From assembly GCA_014384025.1 (NCBI GenBank), contig JACNGQ010000188.1:1-64000 (forward strand): a stretch of DNA of 64,000 bases, written 5' to 3'. Made by a program: the position numbers and the translations under genes. How positions within the stretch are numbered: position 1 is the first letter of the stretch; every line of letters starts with the position of its first letter. Positions 44,619-53,737 of the stretch are shown here, piece after piece. The notes under the pieces were generated by a model. The model saw nothing but the letters and a program-made list of their open reading frames with translations. It did not search any database and was not told the origin of the DNA. The DNA comes from Planctomycetota bacterium. Lineage in GTDB: Bacteria > Planctomycetota > Phycisphaerae > Sedimentisphaerales > Anaerobacaceae.

Positions 44619-45602
44619 ATGAAACGTGTAACGATATTGCTGATTTCCATTTTTGCCTTTTGTATAACTGTTTATGGAAACGAAGAATCCGGCCCTGTCT
44701 TAGTGCCGCATATTTCCGGCCAATGGTGGCAGGTGGCCGGCAGCCCGATGGACCACAAATACGCCACAGAAAAGCAGCAGCCCGTCGATTTTGCTGTATG
44801 GCAGGCGGGTGACGGCACCTGGCAGCTATGGTCCTGCATTCGCAATACTACCGCGGGCGGCAGGGGAGGTAACACGCGATTTTTCTACCGCTGGGAAGGA
44901 AAGAACCTGACCGATACAAACTGGAAGCCTTTGGGCATTGCTATGGAAGGCGACCTTTCTTTCGGTGAAGCGCCCGGCGGGCTTCAGGCTCCGCACGTAG
45001 TCAAAATCGGCAAGACCTATCATATGTTCTACGGCGACTGGATGAATATCTGCCAGGCCACCAGCAAAGACGGCAAACAATTTAAGCGGCTGATTCGTGA
45101 CAATGGAAGGACAGGAATGTTCCACGAAGGCGATGGGGAACATGCACGCGACCCGATGATACTGAAAGTCGGCGACCGCTACCACTGTTATTACACGGCA
45201 CACTCGATGCGCTCTCCAACCACAAATCATCGCGGCGTGAACTACTGCCGTGTATCTTCTAATTTGCGAAACTGGAGCCCTTCAAAGATTGTCGCCGAAG
45301 GAAGCGCCTACGCCAAAGGCCCGTACTGTGCGGAGTGCCCCCATGTCGTCTATCTTCCCGAATCGAAACATTACTACCTTTTCAATACGCAAAGGTACGG
45401 CCGTAACCAACATACCACCATTTTTCTCTCTGCCGATCCGCTCCGTTTTGGCATAAACGACAATAGTTTCGAAGTCGCGGCCCTGCCCGTGGCGGCTCCG
45501 GAAATAATCCTGCACAATGGACAGTACTACATCGCTTCACTGATGCCGAGTTTGAAAGGCATTCAGATTGCACGATTGAAATGGGTCCCCAAATCCAACT
45601 GA
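44619..45602 (+). CDS. Exported five-bladed-propeller glycosidase-like protein (GH43-like)
   Basis: The start MKRVTILLISIFAF has TTGGAGG upstream; an earlier ATG in frame precedes the terminator and is rejected. After a signal peptide the blades read APHVVKIGKTYHMFYGDW, ARDPMILKVGDRYHCYYTAH and ECPHVVYLPESKHYYLFNT, typical of GH43/GH32-type propellers. The ARDP and CPHV positions fit the acidic catalytic sites. The natural substrate is unknown. The following DUF4038-like gene is convergent. Confidence 0.75.
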   Translation: MKRVTILLISIFAFCITVYGNEESGPVLVPHISGQWWQVAGSPMDHKYATEKQQPVDFAVWQAGDGTWQLWSCIRNTTAGGRGGNTRFFYRWEGKNLTDTNWKPLGIAMEGDLSFGEAPGGLQAPHVVKIGKTYHMFYGDWMNICQATSKDGKQFKRLIRDNGRTGMFHEGDGEHARDPMILKVGDRYHCYYTAHSMRSPTTNHRGVNYCRVSSNLRNWSPSKIVAEGSAYAKGPYCAECPHVVYLPESKHYYLFNTQRYGRNQHTTIFLSADPLRFGINDNSFEVAALPVAAPEIILHNGQYYIASLMPSLKGIQIARLKWVPKSN

Positions 45603-45639
45603 GCAACTATTGCTCGTTTCGAATTATTCGGTATTGTGC

Positions 45640-47517
45640 TTATCGAATATCTCTCAATGTAAGCTTCAAAGCCCAGTCGGTTTCTGACCTTGTCGATTTG
45701 TCCGGGAAAGTCAGTAGATTAATTCTGCCCGCCGAATCCGCAGTCAGAACTCCTGCATCAATCCAGTTGCCGCTGCGCGGATTGAACCACAGGGCTTTGT
45801 ATTTGCTTTGCGGCAGAGCTCCGTCTAAGCTTGCTTTTGGGCAGTCTTTCTCAAAGTACAAAAGAAATAAATCCTTCTCAGATGTCCCCGCACAATAGGC
45901 CCACCCGATACACGATTTTTCCTCCCCCGTTCTGTTTGGCTTGAGCATGTCCACACCGGGAACAAGCTGCTGGTATCTGCTTGCCTCGGAAAGAACAAAG
46001 GTTCTTAAGTGACGCATCTGCTCCGCCGACCGCCACTTAATGACCTCCCAGATAGGAGTTGGCGATGCATCTTCAACCTCACCGCTCCACAAACCTCCCT
46101 GCCAGCCGCCCCCTCCGTATATATGTCCGCCGAGGCCTCCCGACAGCACGCTGCCGTACATCGCCGAGCGGCAATACAGTGCCGACTTGTCCGTCCCGCC
46201 TTCGGCATCCAGCATTCCTGCGTAATAAGGCTCACCATTGATCCCCGGAACAGCCGGTGAGGCATTGAAAATCTCCGTCAGATAGGGATACAAATCATGC
46301 GTCCGCCTGTTGCCTACTTGATGAAAAGTCAGCCACTTTGCTTTGTCCATATGACCGAAATTGCGCAGCGTCGAAGGATTTGAATTCGTACCCGCCAGCG
46401 TCCCGAACGGCGGATGCCCGTACTTCTCAATGACCTTGTTGGCCGCTTCGTTCCATTCCTCCGGTGGTATGGTGGCCCCCGTCCAATCAAGATGAATCGG
46501 ACTGAACAGACAGATGTTTGCCTGGTAGCGGCTCCATATATACTTAATATAAAGCATGTACGAATCGGGCCAGTCGTAATACTTCTTCCACGCCTGCCCG
46601 ATGTCACGCCGAGAGACCTCGATAAACGGAACAAATCCCTGCGAATTCAAATAGTCAATCTTCTTATCGAAATTTCGATAATACGCCGGATTAATCCGCT
46701 CCACGTCCGGGAAATATTTCTCATACCCGGGCACCTTACCGGGAAACAAAAATGCCCTGTTCCCATCCTCATCGTGCATGTCCTTGGCACTTTCTGTCCC
46801 TGCCTGCTTCCATGCTGAACGAAGCACCGTCCCGTCGGCCATTTTCAGACTTGCCGGCTTGTCGTCATTGGCCCAGTTCCCAAGCCCGGCAATCATTGCA
46901 ATGCAGTTGAATCCCTGCTTTTGGCGATACCTCAGGTAATCTTTAATACCCGCATCCGGACCGATGGGCCGTTCCTTATCATCGTCGTACCAGCGATACC
47001 GAAAAGTCCCGACCGGCCACCACGTATCACCTGTCAAAAAGAAAGGTGTCCCGTCCGCCCATTCGAACGCATGGCCGTTCGCAGATGCCTTGACCATCCC
47101 CCTTCGACACGAATTATTCTCCTTCTGGACCTCGGACCACTCGACCGCCTCGAAGCTCCCCGTCTTGCCGTTAAGCCCCTTATCTGACTGGTTCGAACCG
47201 CTCCGCCACCTCCACGTCCCTGCTGCACTCGCCAGAACGCGCACCCTGAACACATTGTCGCCATCCCAGAATCCGTAGCATCTCTTCTCGAATCCCGGCC
47301 CTTTCAGGTCAACCCAGACCTCTACCTCTTTATAAGGATTTTCGTACGACTTATCGGTATGCAGGGTAATCTCCACCTTCTCCCACAAATGAACCTCACC
47401 TGCAAAGCAAGTATTAAAAGTCACCAATAAAAAGACCGCGGCCGCAAATAAAGTCTGCCCCCATGATTTCCTGATTGTACTGCCTGAAATGCCGTTGTTA
47501 TATTTATAATAATCCAT
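45640..47517 (-). CDS. Exported DUF5060/DUF4038 apiosidase-like glycoside hydrolase
   Basis: A GGAGG site precedes the ATG. The protein starts with an N-terminal anchor or signal (about residues 20-40, ending CFAGE), a DUF5060-like beta domain (VEITLHTDKSYENPYKEVEV), and an (alpha/beta)8 barrel of the DUF4038/GH140 type: WADGTPFFLTGDTWW, YRQKQGFNCIAMIAG, then FSPIHLDWTG and GEPYYAG. GH140 members include apiosidase acting on pectic side chains. At 625 residues the length fits. A C-terminal beta domain ends the chain. Confidence 0.85.
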   Translation of the reverse strand: MDYYKYNNGISGSTIRKSWGQTLFAAAVFLLVTFNTCFAGEVHLWEKVEITLHTDKSYENPYKEVEVWVDLKGPGFEKRCYGFWDGDNVFRVRVLASAAGTWRWRSGSNQSDKGLNGKTGSFEAVEWSEVQKENNSCRRGMVKASANGHAFEWADGTPFFLTGDTWWPVGTFRYRWYDDDKERPIGPDAGIKDYLRYRQKQGFNCIAMIAGLGNWANDDKPASLKMADGTVLRSAWKQAGTESAKDMHDEDGNRAFLFPGKVPGYEKYFPDVERINPAYYRNFDKKIDYLNSQGFVPFIEVSRRDIGQAWKKYYDWPDSYMLYIKYIWSRYQANICLFSPIHLDWTGATIPPEEWNEAANKVIEKYGHPPFGTLAGTNSNPSTLRNFGHMDKAKWLTFHQVGNRRTHDLYPYLTEIFNASPAVPGINGEPYYAGMLDAEGGTDKSALYCRSAMYGSVLSGGLGGHIYGGGGWQGGLWSGEVEDASPTPIWEVIKWRSAEQMRHLRTFVLSEASRYQQLVPGVDMLKPNRTGEEKSCIGWAYCAGTSEKDLFLLYFEKDCPKASLDGALPQSKYKALWFNPRSGNWIDAGVLTADSAGRINLLTFPDKSTRSETDWALKLTLRDIR

Positions 47518-47635
47518 TGCTCTTTACCTCCATATCTTTTTCTAAGCTGGATACCCCCTTCCGGCTTTCGCGCCTGTCATAATCATAACATACTTGAATC
47601 AATAATCAATTTTATAGCGGGGGCGGTATTTAAAT

Positions 47636-47664
47636 TTGCCCGAATTTGCAAAACAAGCTACAAT
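47636..47664 (+). promoter_or_regulatory. Promoter of ispG, leaderless arrangement
   Basis: TTGCCC (47636-47641), 17 bases, TACAAT (47659-47664), then six bases to the GTG start. Transcription would begin at the start codon. No ribosome site exists. Confidence 0.5.
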
Positions 47665-47670
47665 CTCGAT

Positions 47671-48744
47671 GTGATTAAAAGAAGAAAAACAAAGACCGTC
47701 AAAGTAGGGACCGTTAACATCGGCTCCTCTGCCCCAGTTGTCATCCAGTCGATGACCAAGGTGCCGACCACTGATATTGCCCGCTGTGTAAAGCAGATCA
47801 ATCAGCTTGTTCAGGCCGGCTGCCGATTAGTAAGAATCGCCGTGCCCAGAAGGGCCGACACCGCCGCTTTTGCAAAAATCGTTCAAAAAGTCGATGTTCC
47901 TCTAATCGCCGACGTACACTTCAGTCCGGACAGGGCCATCGAAGCGATAGAAGCCGGGGCCGCCAAAATAAGGCTGAACCCCGGCAATATAAAAAATCGA
48001 AAAGATATCCTGCGAATTATAGATGCCGCCAAAATGAACAAAGTCGCCATACGCGCAGGTGTTAACGAAGCAAGCATCGATTCCCGAAATTCAATTCAGG
48101 AGACTCGCCGAGAATCGGGTGTCGAGCATCGAGTATCGAAGATGTTAAGGGATATGAAAAAGTACATTCGGCTCTTTGAAAGCCGCAACTTTTCTCAACT
48201 GGTGCTGAGCGCAAAAAGCAGCGACACCTTGAGAACGATAGATATTAACCGCAAACTTGCCGAAACCTTCCCTTACCCAATCCATCTCGGCCTCACTCAC
48301 GCCGGTCTGCCTGAAGATGCCCGCGTACCGTCAGCCGTAACTTTGGGCGCTCTCCTTGCCGAAGGTATCGGCGATACTCTCAGAGTTAGTATTGCCGGCG
48401 ACCCGGTCGAAGAAACAAAAATTGCAAAACAGATTCTAATCTCACTTGGCCTTTATCCCCGCTTGGGCCCGGAGTTGATAGTCTGTCCGACTTGCGGCCG
48501 GGTGGAAATTAATGTAATCAAGCTGGCCCGAAGAGTTGAAAAAGCCATAAGCGATATTCATAAACCGCTGCGTATTGCTGTAATGGGCTGTATCGTTAAC
48601 GGCCCGGGCGAAGCCGCCGACGCTGATATCGCTGTCTGTGCTGCAAAGAACAAAGCATACATCTACAGCAGGGGCCGAAGGATCGCAGTGGTCCCAGAAT
48701 CCAAAGCTATCCCGGCATTATTGAAAGAGCTGCAAAAAATATAA
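47671..48744 (+). CDS. ispG: 4-hydroxy-3-methylbut-2-enyl diphosphate synthase (IspG/GcpE)
   Basis: It has TIM-barrel motifs QSMTKVPTTD, PLIADVHFSP and RLNPGNIKN, and the three cluster cysteines in CPTCGR (272, 275) and CIVNGPGEA (307). IspG makes HMBPP in the non-mevalonate isoprenoid pathway, using a 4Fe-4S cluster. The GTG start is placed by the family N-terminus (RRKTKTVKVGTVNIGS). Residues of about 139-157 (nucleotides 48085-48141) are encoded by a sequence like the intergenic GCATCGAGTATC repeat, in a loop that varies in the family. Confidence 0.95.
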   Translation: MIKRRKTKTVKVGTVNIGSSAPVVIQSMTKVPTTDIARCVKQINQLVQAGCRLVRIAVPRRADTAAFAKIVQKVDVPLIADVHFSPDRAIEAIEAGAAKIRLNPGNIKNRKDILRIIDAAKMNKVAIRAGVNEASIDSRNSIQETRRESGVEHRVSKMLRDMKKYIRLFESRNFSQLVLSAKSSDTLRTIDINRKLAETFPYPIHLGLTHAGLPEDARVPSAVTLGALLAEGIGDTLRVSIAGDPVEETKIAKQILISLGLYPRLGPELIVCPTCGRVEINVIKLARRVEKAISDIHKPLRIAVMGCIVNGPGEAADADIAVCAAKNKAYIYSRGRRIAVVPESKAIPALLKELQKI

Positions 48745-48748
48745 CACT

Positions 48749-49459
48749 ATGTGCATACCCGACGAACAACAAGTTTGCCGATTTGTCGCAAAGCCTTTGA
48801 AAACAACATTAAAAGTATTTTGTATCGCTGTCATTTTCAGCATAGCTTTTGCTTATATAGAAGCCGCAGTGGTTGTTTATCTGCGTGAAATCTTTCATCC
48901 CGACGGCTTTACTTTTCCGCTGACAACATTCGGCCTCGACCCACGCTGGAAACCACTTCTCCTGACCGAAATCGGCAGGGAAGCCGCTACGATAGCCTTG
49001 ATCTTCACAAGCTCCTGGCTTTTCGGTAAAAACCGCCATCAGCGTTTCGCTTATTTTATGATCATATTCGCAGTCTGGGACATCTTCTATTACGTCTGGC
49101 TCAAAGTTCTCCTCGACTGGCCTTCTTCAATTATGGACTGGGACATACTCTTTTTAATACCGACCACCTGGGCTTCAGCCGTCCTTTACCCCGTCCTTAT
49201 TTCAATCACGTTGCTCATATTTGCTGCAGTTATACTATATAGAGATGCTCACGGCAGAACCATCAGAGTAACACGAACCGATTGGCTGGTCTTTATAATT
49301 GCAGGGATTATTGTGGTGGTCTCTTTCTGCATCCCCGGCCCACATGTCACAGAGCCCGATTTCAAATCATACTTCTATTGGCCGCTGTTCGCCGCCGGGC
49401 TTTTATTGGCCGTTGGGATGTTTTTAAAATGTCTTTTGAAATCTAAACCGGGACAGTAA
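48749..49459 (+). CDS. Six-helix membrane protein, unknown function
   Basis: Six predicted membrane helices cover most of the 236 residues (for example VFCIAVIFSIAFAYIEAAVV, FMIIFAVWDIFYYVWL and FAAGLLLAVGMFL). The conserved-looking WDIFYY...DW..S segment lies between helices 3 and 4. It begins 4 bases after the ispG stop and is likely co-transcribed. No domain name is known to me. Confidence 0.7.
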   Translation: MCIPDEQQVCRFVAKPLKTTLKVFCIAVIFSIAFAYIEAAVVVYLREIFHPDGFTFPLTTFGLDPRWKPLLLTEIGREAATIALIFTSSWLFGKNRHQRFAYFMIIFAVWDIFYYVWLKVLLDWPSSIMDWDILFLIPTTWASAVLYPVLISITLLIFAAVILYRDAHGRTIRVTRTDWLVFIIAGIIVVVSFCIPGPHVTEPDFKSYFYWPLFAAGLLLAVGMFLKCLLKSKPGQ

Positions 49460-49506
49460 AAAAAGATTTCAACCTTATAGGTTCAACGATTCTGCTATTT
49501 ATAAAC

Positions 49507-50625
49507 TTATTGGTTTCTGTTGTCACCGTTTGTATGTATTGCGGCCGGTTTTCTCTGTGGTTTTCGTTGATTGTTTCTGCCGGTTTCCTGCACAAAGCCC
49601 TCGAACTTACCGAAAATCATCTTACCCGCCGAAGTCTGAAGCGAGCTGGTTATGCTGATAAGTAAATCCCTGCCAATCTTGTTGCGGGCACCTTCGACGA
49701 CGACCATTGTCCCGTCGTCAAGATAACCGATTCCCTGCTCGACCTCTTCCCCTGGCTTTATTATCTTGACCTCCATCGTCTCGCCGGGCAAGGCAATAAC
49801 TTTCAGTGAATTCGCCAGATCGTTGATATTCACCACGTCAACGTCACGAACTTGCGCAACCTTGCTGAGGTTATAGTCTGTTGTTGACAATCGCCCGTTA
49901 CATGCCTTTGTAAACATCACCAGCTTCTGATCGACGCCCTTGACCTCCTCGACCTCCTCGTACATAGTATCATCAATCTTCACTTCAATAGCTGAATTTG
50001 ACTGCATCTGGTTGAGTATATCAAGTCCGCGTCTGCCACGGTTGCGCTTGAGCTTGTCGGCCGAATCCGCTACAAGCTGCAGCTCATTGAGAACAAAACG
50101 TGGAACAACCACTGGAGCATCGAACAGCTTACTCTGACACAAATCAGCAATCCGACCGTCAATAATTGCCGATGTATCCAAAATCAAAGGCCTTGCCCCT
50201 TTCATCTGCTTGGTAAATTCTACGTAAGGTATCACAAAACGCACGTCATCCTTGGTCCGCATCACGGTACTGACCGTTAGAAAGCATATGCATATACCTA
50301 ACATAAATTTGATGGCTAAAAGCGCTTCGGGAATCAGGTTGATATTATACGAACCGGCAATCATATCTATCGGGTAGGCTAATACCCCGCTGATAATGAT
50401 CCCGACTATCAAGCCAAAGAAAACGCCGGCCAGGGCGCTGAGTTTTTTCTTCGGAGTAAGATAGTCAAGGAGAAATACGAACACCGCCATCCCTGCACCG
50501 CTGATGACTACTACCCACCAACTGAGCGAATTACCGGAATCTGCAATGTCCTTATCACTTGCGCTTACGAACAAAATAGCCATAATGACGATAACGAAAA
50601 TACTTCTGAAAACCCAGAGTAACAT
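49507..50625 (-). CDS. PIN/TRAM-domain membrane protein (YacL-like)
   Basis: Four membrane helices (about residues 1-125) are followed by a PIN nuclease-like domain starting RPLILDTSAIIDGRIADL, with acidic residues Asp, Glu (NELQ) and Asp (STTDYNL) in place. A TRAM domain (TMEVKIIKPGEEVEQGIGYL) follows, then a basic tail rich in Gln/Arg/Asn. YacL proteins are widespread in Gram-positive and other bacteria; their RNA target is not known. GGGAGG precedes the ATG. Confidence 0.88.
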   Translation of the reverse strand: MLLWVFRSIFVIVIMAILFVSASDKDIADSGNSLSWWVVVISGAGMAVFVFLLDYLTPKKKLSALAGVFFGLIVGIIISGVLAYPIDMIAGSYNINLIPEALLAIKFMLGICICFLTVSTVMRTKDDVRFVIPYVEFTKQMKGARPLILDTSAIIDGRIADLCQSKLFDAPVVVPRFVLNELQLVADSADKLKRNRGRRGLDILNQMQSNSAIEVKIDDTMYEEVEEVKGVDQKLVMFTKACNGRLSTTDYNLSKVAQVRDVDVVNINDLANSLKVIALPGETMEVKIIKPGEEVEQGIGYLDDGTMVVVEGARNKIGRDLLISITSSLQTSAGKMIFGKFEGFVQETGRNNQRKPQRKPAAIHTNGDNRNQ

Positions 50626-51024
50626 AGTTATGAACCTCCCAATTATGATATAATAATATTATTGTTATAAATCTTCCTTATTATAACATTTTCGCAAACC
50701 TTTATCAATAATTACATTACGTTCAAATATAATTTATTTAGAAGCAGTTTTTACCGCTTATAGACTTTCTGGATGAATCTCTAAAAGCCCCGTCCTATCC
50801 TGGAAACTATAGTCGCCTGTATTACATCCACCTATCGACTATACATCTGTGCTGCTTTCCCCCTATTGCCGAAAAAAACGAATTACCCCCGAAATGATGA
50901 ATTGTCAATGCAGTCGAAATCGCAGGACTCGCCCCTGCCTGTGCCCGCTAAGGCGGTTAACGGGATCCGCTTTCTGTTGGCGGAATTGATTGTTTTGCAC
51001 TTTCTCTTACTGCAGCAAACCTCT
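50626..51024. other. Intergenic region, no gene recognised
   Basis: An AT-rich segment next to the PIN/TRAM gene is followed by a piece with GCCCGCTAAGGCGGTTAACG-like repeat sequence near 50943-50985. No open frame is supported. Confidence 0.4.
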
Positions 51025-51972
51025 TTAATTCTTTATTCTTCCGAATCGCGACCAGTCTTGTGCCGGCCAGTAGAGATAATCAGCTCTGCCTTTCACCGTT
51101 GCCAGTGGAACAGGCCCGAAGTTTCTGCTGTCATGGGAAAGATTGCGATTGTCGCCAAGAACGAAACAGTGATGTTCAGGGACTGTTATCTTCGCAAAAT
51201 CCGTTGATGACTGGTTATGAGGCGGCCCGGCCAGGAAGATATTGTATTGAGCATTACCGTTGGTCTCTTCAAATACTTCTCCCTCTAATGGTTCACCGCT
51301 GACTTCGACCCTTATATTGCCCAGCGCTGATTGAGAAAGCTTCTGCTGCTGAAGTTGTTCATCATTCACATAGAGTTGGTTGTCTTTGATTTCTACCGTA
51401 TCCCCTGCTATCGCTATTACTCTCTTAATGTAATTTTGTCTCCTGTCGTCAGGATTAAGAAAGACTATAAGGTCGCCTCTTTTGGGATCCTTGTTTTTGT
51501 AAGCAAGTTTGTTAGCAAGAAGTCTGTCGTTCGGCACTATTGTCGGATAAAGGGATGCCGTAGGGGCCCTGAATGCCTCAAGAAGAGATGTCCTGATATT
51601 AAACGCGATTTGTGTCGAACCGCCCGTGCCCATCAAAACCAGAAGAACATACACATACCAGTGGTTATAATCTTTGAGCGCATAACTGGCTGACGTGTGC
51701 TTTGCTGTGTGCCATGAGTCTATAATCGCGGCCAGCCATATCACCATGGAGATTAGTAAAGATAAGATTATCACTATGACCCGGACCGAAGATGGGCCGA
51801 CCGACAATGCCCCGAAAAACACCGGAATGAATATACACACAAGAAATGTAAATATAAGACCTTTAACAAATCTTCCACAGTATATATGCCCAAGCCCGGC
51901 CATAATCCACGAAAGCACTACTGCCAGCCAAGGCAGCCTCCTGTATTTGATGTTTATTGTTTCTTCTGTCAT
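51025..51972 (-). CDS. lepB: Signal peptidase I with an N-terminal multi-helix membrane part
   Basis: Residues of about 10-120 contain three or four membrane helices with a TM2-like start (PWLAVVLSWIMAGLGHIYCG). The catalytic part starts at FRAPTASLYPTI; the nucleophile Ser is followed by Leu instead of the usual Met. The Lys general base is in YIKRVIAIAGDTVEI, and box E is VLGDNRNLSHDSRNFG. It cleaves signal peptides at the outer face of the inner membrane. An AAAGGAG site precedes it. It is downstream of an ECF sigma pair on the same strand. Confidence 0.93.
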   Translation of the reverse strand: MTEETINIKYRRLPWLAVVLSWIMAGLGHIYCGRFVKGLIFTFLVCIFIPVFFGALSVGPSSVRVIVIILSLLISMVIWLAAIIDSWHTAKHTSASYALKDYNHWYVYVLLVLMGTGGSTQIAFNIRTSLLEAFRAPTASLYPTIVPNDRLLANKLAYKNKDPKRGDLIVFLNPDDRRQNYIKRVIAIAGDTVEIKDNQLYVNDEQLQQQKLSQSALGNIRVEVSGEPLEGEVFEETNGNAQYNIFLAGPPHNQSSTDFAKITVPEHHCFVLGDNRNLSHDSRNFGPVPLATVKGRADYLYWPAQDWSRFGRIKN

Positions 51973-51988
51973 TTTATATCTCCTTTAT

Positions 51989-52243
51989 TCAGCACGCCAA
52001 AAAGTTGTAAACCACAAACATAATCCTGGCAAGACCGGCCACGACACCTGCCGTAACCACCCCTGCTTTTACAAACCGATGTGCCGATATCAGCTCAATC
52101 AGTCGCTGAACGTCGAACAGCGGTCTTCCCTTGTCACGTTCATATTGGTATATCTGATTCATGACCTCATCTGCAAAGTCTTCCCGTAGGTCTATTTGAC
52201 TTTTACGTTTTTTCCATGCATCGTATATTTCTTCACTTTTCAT
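51989..52243 (-). CDS. Small single-helix protein, candidate anti-sigma factor of the second ECF
   Basis: An 84-residue protein overlapping the ECF sigma gene by 11 bases. A cytoplasmic part with LREDFADEVMNQIYQYERDK precedes one membrane helix near the C-terminus (AGVVTAGVVAGLARIMFVVY). The DF...(V/M)(M/L).QI..xE motif is shared with the anti-sigma candidate at 37.3 kb. The role is inferred from position and from this motif. Confidence 0.55.
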   Translation of the reverse strand: MKSEEIYDAWKKRKSQIDLREDFADEVMNQIYQYERDKGRPLFDVQRLIELISAHRFVKAGVVTAGVVAGLARIMFVVYNFLAC

Positions 52244-52772
52244 GCCGTATCTCTTTCATGGCCTTTGCGAGTTTCTTTTTTGCTCTGTTGATTCTTGACT
52301 TTATTGTCCCAATCCTTACTCCCTCAATCTGTGCGATCTCTTCGTATGACAGGTTCTCGAATTCCACCAGAACAAAAGCTCTTTTCTGTGCAGAAGGCAA
52401 AGCCTCCAGCCCGGCGTCTAACTTGTCGAAGAATTCCCTTTCGGCAAGCTCATCCGATGGATTATGCGCATCGCTGTTGTGGGGCAATTCACTCATCGAA
52501 ACCGGTCTTTTTTTTCTCATCGCGTTTATGCTTTTATTTCTGGCGATGGTAAACAGCCACGTCGAAAAATTACTTCTTGCCGGGTCAAAAGATGCCAGCT
52601 TCCTGTAGGCCGTAAAGAATACGTCCTGGGTGATGTCCTCACAGGATTCTCTGTTATTGATTATATTTCTTATCATCCGGGCAATCGGCCTTTCGTACCT
52701 TTCTACTATATGCCTGAAAGATTCAGTATCACCTTCCAGTATTTGATGTATAACCTTTGTTTCCTGTGTCAT
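52233..52772 (-). CDS. ECF sigma factor, second
   Basis: It has complete sigma regions 2 (ESFRHIVERYERPIARMI, CEDITQDVFFTAYRKL, FSTWLFTIARNKSINAMRKK) and 4 (LPSAQKRAFVLVEFENLSYE, IGTIKSRINRAKKKLAKAM). At 179 residues it is a standard RpoE-like factor. It is upstream of its candidate anti-sigma gene and lepB on the same strand. A GGAACTT box and GTATA pair at 52814-52840 may be its own promoter. Confidence 0.92.
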   Translation of the reverse strand: MTQETKVIHQILEGDTESFRHIVERYERPIARMIRNIINNRESCEDITQDVFFTAYRKLASFDPARSNFSTWLFTIARNKSINAMRKKRPVSMSELPHNSDAHNPSDELAEREFFDKLDAGLEALPSAQKRAFVLVEFENLSYEEIAQIEGVRIGTIKSRINRAKKKLAKAMKEIRHEK

Positions 52773-53137
52773 TACGCGTAATCCGGTTGAATACGAAGAT
52801 CTTCTACCTTTTTTATACAGCTAACGTTTACTAAAGTTCCACAGAATTTCAACATAGATTTTACCCTTATGATTCTCGGAAATGAGCTATTTTTCATTAA
52901 ATCTTCACCCGATTCGGAAAAATCTTGACAGAAGGCGGGGTGGTGATTAATATTCCTGATGAGAAAAGTGATGAAAAGTCACCGTTTTTATTGACGCAGG
53001 ACTTCAGATTTTTATTTGGGTATTATCGCATCGAGCGGCCGGTCTTTGCGGCAGGCATGACTCTATTGTGCAATCTTAATTGGGTAACTTACAGTTTCTT
53101 AAAAAGAAATAGTAATTCTAAAATGGGAGAAAATAAT
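52773..53137. other. Divergent intergenic region
   Basis: It holds the possible sigma promoter. An open frame from 52925 is in frame with the next gene, but it has a poor start and unlikely composition. Confidence 0.4.
52814..52840 (-). promoter_or_regulatory. Possible ECF-type promoter upstream of the second sigma gene
   Basis: On the minus strand GGAACTT, 15 bases, GTATA. The spacing and the GGAAC core fit ECF promoters. Only one copy was found. Confidence 0.35.
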
Positions 53138-53737
53138 ATGTCCGATGAAACTCAAACAGAAAATGAAATGAACGACCAGACCATTGTTCCGGATATCGAC
53201 CCTTCGGATTCAACGTCTGTAGGATCCGTTGGCATTTTACTAACGGCTGTGTACTTGATACTATTTTCAATTATCCTTTTGGTGGCCATAGTTCAATGCT
53301 GGCCGTCTGCCGTAACGCCAAGAGGCCAGGTTAACTCAATATCGCAGACTAAATTCCTGCTCTGGACTTTTTCGATTTCGAATGAGGCATGCTTGATCCT
53401 TATCGTGGTTCTTGCCGGTGCGTTAGGTGGACAGGTGCGTTCTCTCCGCTCGCTTGCCTGGTACACCGGTAATAAGGAATTAAAGAAGAGCTGGCTATTG
53501 CAATATATTCTCTCGCCATTCGTAGGGGCAACCCTCGCGATTGTCACCTACTTCGTTATCCGTGGCGGATTTGTTTCTGCGGGCTCAACCTTACAACAGT
53601 CGAGCGTATATGTGTATGCAGGCATAGCCAGTATTGTGGGAATTGCTTCCGAGCCGGTAGCTCTAAAGCTCAAACAAGTGGCTGAGAGCTTGTTTACTAA
53701 GCCCGGAGAAGGAAAGGATTCCAACCCTCAGAAATAA
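53138..53737 (+). CDS. Membrane protein, unknown function
   Basis: The ATG at MSDETQTENE is chosen for its GGGAGA site; the in-frame extension to 52925 is not supported. About 40 polar acidic residues precede four membrane helices (VGILLTAVYLILFSIILLVA, CLILIVVLAGALGGQVRSLR, and two near the end). The loop RSLRSLAWYTGNKELKKSWL looks conserved-like, but I cannot name the family. It is transcribed away from the ECF operon. Confidence 0.6.
   Translation: MSDETQTENEMNDQTIVPDIDPSDSTSVGSVGILLTAVYLILFSIILLVAIVQCWPSAVTPRGQVNSISQTKFLLWTFSISNEACLILIVVLAGALGGQVRSLRSLAWYTGNKELKKSWLLQYILSPFVGATLAIVTYFVIRGGFVSAGSTLQQSSVYVYAGIASIVGIASEPVALKLKQVAESLFTKPGEGKDSNPQK

Noticed and set aside
52925-53137. Extended start of the membrane protein at 53.1 kb
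   Set aside because: The extension has no ribosome site and lies in the divergent promoter region. The internal ATG has a good site.
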